Shown here: positions 32,126 to 36,001 of the stretch, piece after piece
How the letters are laid out: each line of letters starts with the position of its first letter
Numbering within the stretch: the first letter of the stretch is position 1
Source of the DNA: Variovorax sp. WDL1
Lineage (GTDB): Bacteria; Pseudomonadota; Gammaproteobacteria; Burkholderiales; Burkholderiaceae_C
NCBI RefSeq assembly: GCF_001541225.1
Contig: NZ_LMTS01000236.1
Coordinates: 28,874-64,874 of the forward strand
DNA: 36,001 bases
Direction: 5' to 3'
The notes under the pieces: model-generated
What the model was told of the DNA's origin: nothing
The model's database searches: none
Seen by the model: the letters and a program-made list of their open reading frames with translations, nothing else
Program-made: the position numbers and the translations under genes

Positions 32126-33232
32126 TTGAAAGTTCTTTCCATCACGCCCACCTACTTTCCGCAGGTGGGAGGCATCGAGTCCGTGGTTCGCGAACTGGCC
32201 ATGCGCACCTCGGGCCCGGGCGTGCAGGTCGACGTGGCACATGTCTCGGCCAAGCTGGCGGAACCCTCCGTGGACGAGGTGGACGGCCTGAAGGTGTACC
32301 GCGTGCCGGTCGCCGGCAACCGGCTCGCCGGCTATGCGCGCGACTTCGGCCGCTTGGCCGCGGGCTATGACCTGCTGCACGTACACGACCCGCAGTTGAT
32401 GATGCTCACCGGCAACGTGCTGCTGCAATGCCGGCACATCCCCGCGGTACTGAGCACGCACGGCGGCTTCCGGCACACGACGCGGCACCGGGCGATCAAG
32501 TGGCTGCACGAGCGCCTGCTGATGCGCTCGCTGCTGCGGCACTACCGCAAGATCCTGGCGACCAGCGAATCGGACACCGCGTACTTCAGCCAGTTCTCGG
32601 ACCGCGTCGAGAAGTGCGAGAACGGGATTGCCTATGCCAAGTTCCAGCAGGGCCGGCTGACCGGTACGCCCGATCCCGCGAAATGGATCTACTGGGGCCG
32701 CTGGTCGCGCAACAAGCGCATCGACGCGGTGATCCACACGGTCGCGATGGCCCGCGACCAAGGCATCGCAATCGATCTGCTGATTGCCGGGCCGGATTTC
32801 GACAACCTGCGCGAGTCGCTGCAGAACCAGATCAGCGCACTGAAGCTCGACGCATCGGTCCGACTGCATCCGTACATCGAGGATGCCGCGCTGATGCACG
32901 AACTGCAGCAGCGCACGGTGTTCGTCACCGGCAGCGAGTACGAGGGCTTCGGCGTCGGCATCCTCGAGGCCATGGCGGCCGGCAAGATCGTGCTGTGCCG
33001 CGACATCGCGCCGATCAATGGTTTCGTCGAGCGCGGCGTCAACGGCTATTTCCTGGACTTCGAGCGCAGTGCCGGCGACCTGGCCACGGTCCGCGAACTC
33101 ACCGGTCTGGACGCCGCGCGCTGCGCAGCCATGTCGGAGGCCGCGCAGCGCGTGGCCAAGCGCTACGACTGGGACTCGGTGGCGCGGCAGTTTTCCGCGC
33201 ACTATGCGCAGGCGCTGGCCGTCGGCGATTGA
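32126..33232 (+). CDS. GT4-family glycosyltransferase
   Basis: A 368-residue GT-B glycosyltransferase. The N-terminal strand MKVLSITPTYFPQVGGIESVVREL has the donor-side GGIE motif. The C-terminal domain shows the E-x7-E motif (GSEYEGFGVGILEAMAAGK) and the IAPINGFVERGVNGYFLD segment of the nucleotide-sugar site. I prefer TTG 32126, preceded by CGGAG at 8-9 bp; GTG 32102 is an alternative. The ATG at 31997 would lie just beside the cydD operator and is unlikely. It probably adds a sugar to an exopolysaccharide or other envelope glycan. Acceptor unknown; it stands alone here. Confidence 0.88.
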   Translation: MKVLSITPTYFPQVGGIESVVRELAMRTSGPGVQVDVAHVSAKLAEPSVDEVDGLKVYRVPVAGNRLAGYARDFGRLAAGYDLLHVHDPQLMMLTGNVLLQCRHIPAVLSTHGGFRHTTRHRAIKWLHERLLMRSLLRHYRKILATSESDTAYFSQFSDRVEKCENGIAYAKFQQGRLTGTPDPAKWIYWGRWSRNKRIDAVIHTVAMARDQGIAIDLLIAGPDFDNLRESLQNQISALKLDASVRLHPYIEDAALMHELQQRTVFVTGSEYEGFGVGILEAMAAGKIVLCRDIAPINGFVERGVNGYFLDFERSAGDLATVRELTGLDAARCAAMSEAAQRVAKRYDWDSVARQFSAHYAQALAVGD

Positions 33233-33349
33233 GCGGTTTCGCGTCGCCCACCGCGGATTCCAGGGACCAAGACGCCGCCTCAAGCTGCCGGCCCATCGCC
33301 CCGCCGAGCAGCGAGATGGGCAAGCGGGGCCAGGACGGATGCTCAGACG

Positions 33350-34677
33350 CTACAGCTTGGTAGCAAGAGTTCCTAGGGCTCTCACCCTGCCGATTTGTCC
33401 GCTAGCCAGCACAAGCTCGAGGGCTTTCTTCACCCATTCAGAGCGCGCCTGCCTGCCTGCAGGGATGAACAGCGGATCGTATGACTCACTCCACAAAATT
33501 CCCAACTGGAGGATCAGCGCCGACCAGCTTCGCGGCGCCTTCACGCAACTGCGCGAGCCATGCTCCCTGGGGAGAAGCATCAGGCAACATCGCTCGCGAC
33601 ATGGCCTGCAGGTAGTCGAAGGAGGTTGCCCCCAGCACCGGCTGCGACGCCGGTGGGATTATTTGATTCAACGCTAGAACATAGGGATCCTGGGAAAGCG
33701 GAACTGAGTACTTTGTTGACAACCACTCCCGCGTCAAGGCCCGGAACCTATCAGCCAGCGGCCCCGGTACGGCATCCACCTGACCGCCAGCGTGAGTCTG
33801 CACGATCAGCGACCCGGCCATTTCACCCGGGCCGGCCGTCGCATTCGAGAGTGCAAGGTTCGCGAATACTTGGTAGTCCGCTTCCTCAAGCATCGACAGG
33901 AATGCGAGGAGGATGTCGTCATCCTGGGTACGGTTGGACTGGTCGTTGACCAGAGAACTCAGCATTCCCCCAATGAAGCTCTCGGCCCTCCGGTTTCCCG
34001 GAGCCAGCGCCACACCCAAGACACCGCAGCGACGCATGGCGACCCGGGCTCCCTCACCGGAACCTGCGTCGAACGCGGCCACGAGCCGCTCGGTGATCCA
34101 TTGGCGCAGGGCGGAGTCGAAGTCGATGACCTGCATGTCCAGTGGAGGCAGGAGCTCTCTGGCAGTTGCCAGTTCGCGGCCGTCCAGTTCGGCAAGCAAG
34201 GCCGAGAGCGATGTGGCACGCGCCGCACTATCCAAGCCCGCCCAGGCCGCCGTAAGCCGCTTGCGGAACTTGTCGGTGACCTTCTTCGCAAGAGCCGCCG
34301 TCGGATCGCCCGCTGCTTCGAGCTGAACGGCATATCCCTGGATTGCGCACAACGCCTGGATAGCGCGCGGTGTGGTCCAGTCGATGTGTGCACTGCGTTT
34401 GACTACTCCCGAGAACCCCCCAAAGAGATCGAGCGCAAGCCGCATCGCAGTGTGCGGAGACTCCATCATCATGAGCTCCAAGACATCCTTGACCGGTATG
34501 TCCGACTTCGTCGGGACGTTGTCAAGATGCAGGGCGCCGGAAGGAGCTACCGTCAGCCATCCACCCATCTTGAGGCTCGAAAGCCAATCTCACGCCGTCG
34601 TCGATATGGACTTGGCGCACGAACGACAATCGCCCCGCGGCGGCTTCGATACACGCGCATAGTTCTTCTCTCGTCAT
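33350..34677 (-). pseudogene. Frameshifted gene of unknown function (three linked frames)
   Basis: An ATG at 34677 with GAAGG 6 bp upstream opens 51 codons starting MTREELCACIEAAAGRL and ending at 34522. One extra G in the GGG at 34564-34566 would account for a shift into the long frame (34568-33486); removing it gives continuous sequence through DDGVRLAFEPQDGGWLTV. After the stop at 33486 a third frame (to 33350) continues with coding-like sequence ESYDPLFIPAGRQARSEWVKK. Together they suggest one ancestral protein of about 440 residues broken twice, or a sequencing artefact. No family is recognised. Composition is AT-richer than the flanks, as in the 1936-5450 island. Confidence 0.55.
33486..34568 (-). 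CDS. Longest open segment of the broken gene, hypothetical protein
   Basis: A 360-residue frame starting at ATG 34568, which has no ribosome site of its own and follows an in-frame stop closely. The protein is largely alpha-helical and hydrophilic, without signal peptide or membrane span. A typical segment is ESFIGGMLSSLVNDQSNRTQDDDILLAFLSMLEEADYQVFANLAL. I do not recognise it. An automatic annotation would likely call this frame alone. The surrounding sequence suggests it is only the middle of the original gene. Confidence 0.5.
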   Translation of the reverse strand: MGGWLTVAPSGALHLDNVPTKSDIPVKDVLELMMMESPHTAMRLALDLFGGFSGVVKRSAHIDWTTPRAIQALCAIQGYAVQLEAAGDPTAALAKKVTDKFRKRLTAAWAGLDSAARATSLSALLAELDGRELATARELLPPLDMQVIDFDSALRQWITERLVAAFDAGSGEGARVAMRRCGVLGVALAPGNRRAESFIGGMLSSLVNDQSNRTQDDDILLAFLSMLEEADYQVFANLALSNATAGPGEMAGSLIVQTHAGGQVDAVPGPLADRFRALTREWLSTKYSVPLSQDPYVLALNQIIPPASQPVLGATSFDYLQAMSRAMLPDASPQGAWLAQLREGAAKLVGADPPVGNFVE

Positions 34678-34905
34678 TTGAGCCTTCTTCAACCTGCGTC
34701 ACGAATGGGTAACAGCAACGAAGGCGAGGTTCCGAGCAGCACAAGGATTGCTCAGGGAGGCACGACCCTCGTGCACTGCAAGCAGCGATTCAGCGTGTTT
34801 ACGCCGAGCGGGCGCTACGTCGAAGCGCGAGTGACGACCGTGGCTCCTCGCTCCAGAGAGTGGTCGGGCAGGCCGCGGCCGCCGACGGGTTCGTTCACCG
34901 CCTCT
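34678..34905. other. Intergenic region before the broken gene
   Basis: About 230 bases between the acyltransferase stop and the start of the broken gene. No convincing gene, promoter or terminator is seen; a plus-strand frame through it runs on into the antisense of the acyltransferase and is not supported. Confidence 0.4.
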
Positions 34906-36000
34906 TCAGGCCGAGGTGATCGCCCCGCAGGCGAGCAGCGCCGCGAACAGGGCCAGCACCCGGGGCCACGTGACCGGCCGCGATTCGACCCAGCGGTACA
35001 GCAAGGCCGCAGCGGCGATCGACAGCCCGAAGGCGGCGATGAGGCCGAGCAGACCGGTCCAGGGCCCGACGGGCGCCAGCCGAGCCACCACCGCGCTCAC
35101 CAGCAACAGCACCGGGAAGTGGATCAGGAACAGCGAATACGAGATGCGCCCCAGCCGCAGCAACGGGGGCCATGCGCCCAGCGCCAGGCCCCCGCGGCGC
35201 TGCGCCACCACCAGCAGCAGCGCCGTGACCAACGCCGTGGCGATGCGGCTGCGCCAGTCGAGCGCCAGGGCCGCGGCACCGACCAGCACCAGCAGCGCCA
35301 CCGCGAACCGCCAGGTGCTGCGCCGCGTGGCGCGGCCGATCCAGAACACCAGCATGCCCAGGCCGTAGGCGCCGAAGAAATAGAGCGCCGTATCGTCCAG
35401 CGCCGCGTTGCGGTTGAACACCGCGAGCGAGGCCACGGCGAGCATCAGCACCAGGGCCACCGCCAGCCAGCGCGAGCGCTCCGGGCCCAGTGACCAGCGG
35501 CGCTGCAGCAGTTCCGAGAGGCCGATGGCCGCCAGCGCCAGCACGAAGAGCTGGAAGTCGATCGCCACGTACCACACGCCGGTGGAGAGCGCCTCGTAGC
35601 CCAGCAGGTCCTGCAGCAGCAGCCCGTGCGCCACCAGCTGCGCCAGGCCGGGCGCCGCCGGCACGGCCTCGTCGAGGAGCCAGGGCCGCACCAGCGCGGC
35701 GGCAAGCACGCTGACGATGAGTGCCGCCAGGTAGGGCATGGCGAGCCGGCCGTAGCGCTGGAACACGCGCAGCATGGGGCGGTCGACCCGCAGCACGCCA
35801 TCGGGCGCGAGGCTGCCCGCGGCCAGGAAACCCGCGAGCACCAGGAACACCTGCACGGCGAGGCGGCCGTTGTCGGCCAGCCATTCGAAAAGCGCCGGCG
35901 CCAGCGTGGAGGCACCGGCCGGCAACGGGCCGTAGCGCGCGAGGTGATGGCCGACGATCAGCGCGCAGGCGAGCCCCTTTGCCACGTCGAGCAGTGGCAT
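34906..36000 (-). CDS. Acyltransferase-3 family membrane protein (probably 5'-truncated by the window)
   Basis: At least 364 residues with about ten hydrophobic helices. The N-terminal segment LDVAKGLACALIVGHHLARYG contains the family His pair after the first helix, and GRLAVQVFLVLAGFLAAGSL is the typical second helix. RISYSLFLIHFPVLLL near the C-terminus is the classic acyltransferase-3 signature. Such enzymes O-acylate polysaccharides or lipids in the inner membrane. The ATG at 36000 is the last complete codon in the window; the true start may be a few codons upstream. Confidence 0.88.
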   Translation of the reverse strand: MPLLDVAKGLACALIVGHHLARYGPLPAGASTLAPALFEWLADNGRLAVQVFLVLAGFLAAGSLAPDGVLRVDRPMLRVFQRYGRLAMPYLAALIVSVLAAALVRPWLLDEAVPAAPGLAQLVAHGLLLQDLLGYEALSTGVWYVAIDFQLFVLALAAIGLSELLQRRWSLGPERSRWLAVALVLMLAVASLAVFNRNAALDDTALYFFGAYGLGMLVFWIGRATRRSTWRFAVALLVLVGAAALALDWRSRIATALVTALLLVVAQRRGGLALGAWPPLLRLGRISYSLFLIHFPVLLLVSAVVARLAPVGPWTGLLGLIAAFGLSIAAAALLYRWVESRPVTWPRVLALFAALLACGAITSA

Positions 36001-36001
36001 G

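Noticed and set aside
34678..35493. Plus-strand open frame of 271 codons
   Set aside because: Most of it is antisense to the acyltransferase, and the unique first part has no ribosome site or recognisable domain.

Overview
The window is high-GC bacterial DNA with dense, mostly minus-strand, ATGA-overlapped operons. Gene content points to a betaproteobacterium of the Burkholderiales, most likely Comamonadaceae (Variovorax-like): a pca branch with a NAD-type shikimate dehydrogenase homologue, a bacteriophytochrome with its haem oxygenase, a cydDCABX oxidase operon and an ECF42-type sigma factor cluster. The taxonomy is inferred from gene content only. No rRNA, tRNA or CRISPR was seen.

Layout. 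1-1855: the C-terminal end of a LysR regulator, a secreted DUF4124-like protein and a FrnE-type DsbA oxidoreductase. 1936-5450: an AT-richer two-gene island encoding a CesT-like class I type III secretion chaperone and, 11 bp downstream, a 995-residue protein. That protein carries a (PPPPNDI)7 array and WH2-like motifs next to polyproline, and is proposed here as a new actin-directed type III effector. 5513-8759: the operon aroE-like/pcaB/pcaC/pcaD, which takes quinate or shikimate toward protocatechuate and the beta-ketoadipate pathway; a decayed shikimate dehydrogenase fragment precedes it. 9267-11662: a translationally coupled FAD-linked oxidase and an S-adenosylmethionine O-methyltransferase of the leucine-carboxyl-methyltransferase type. 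11663-12359: AT-richer DNA holding an orphan ESPR (the N-terminus of a two-partner-secretion exoprotein) that runs into unrelated sequence.

12382-18460: two MFS transporters flanking chorismate synthase (aroC), then two YCII/DGPF proteins and an ECF42-like sigma factor with a long C-terminal extension. A near-perfect ECF42-type promoter (TGTCGA-N17-CGACC) sits just before the first DGPF gene. 18562-19651: a cupin and a GbsR/MarR regulator on the plus strand. 19658-25495: a four-gene light-sensing operon with 8-11 bp overlaps, in the order bacteriophytochrome, Rcp1-like response regulator, REC-GAF-PAS-kinase-REC hybrid kinase, haem oxygenase. The chromophore-making enzyme is therefore co-translated with its photoreceptor.

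25614-31957: cydD-cydC-cydA-cydB-cydX (cytochrome bd and its assembly exporter), with a perfect 7-bp inverted repeat just upstream of cydD. 32126-33232: a GT4 glycosyltransferase. 33350-34677: a broken gene of unknown function whose reading frame can be restored by two single-frame shifts. 34906 to the end: an acyltransferase-3 membrane protein that probably continues beyond the window.

The most unusual content is the putative type III effector/chaperone pair. The best-supported regulatory prediction is the ECF42 promoter.
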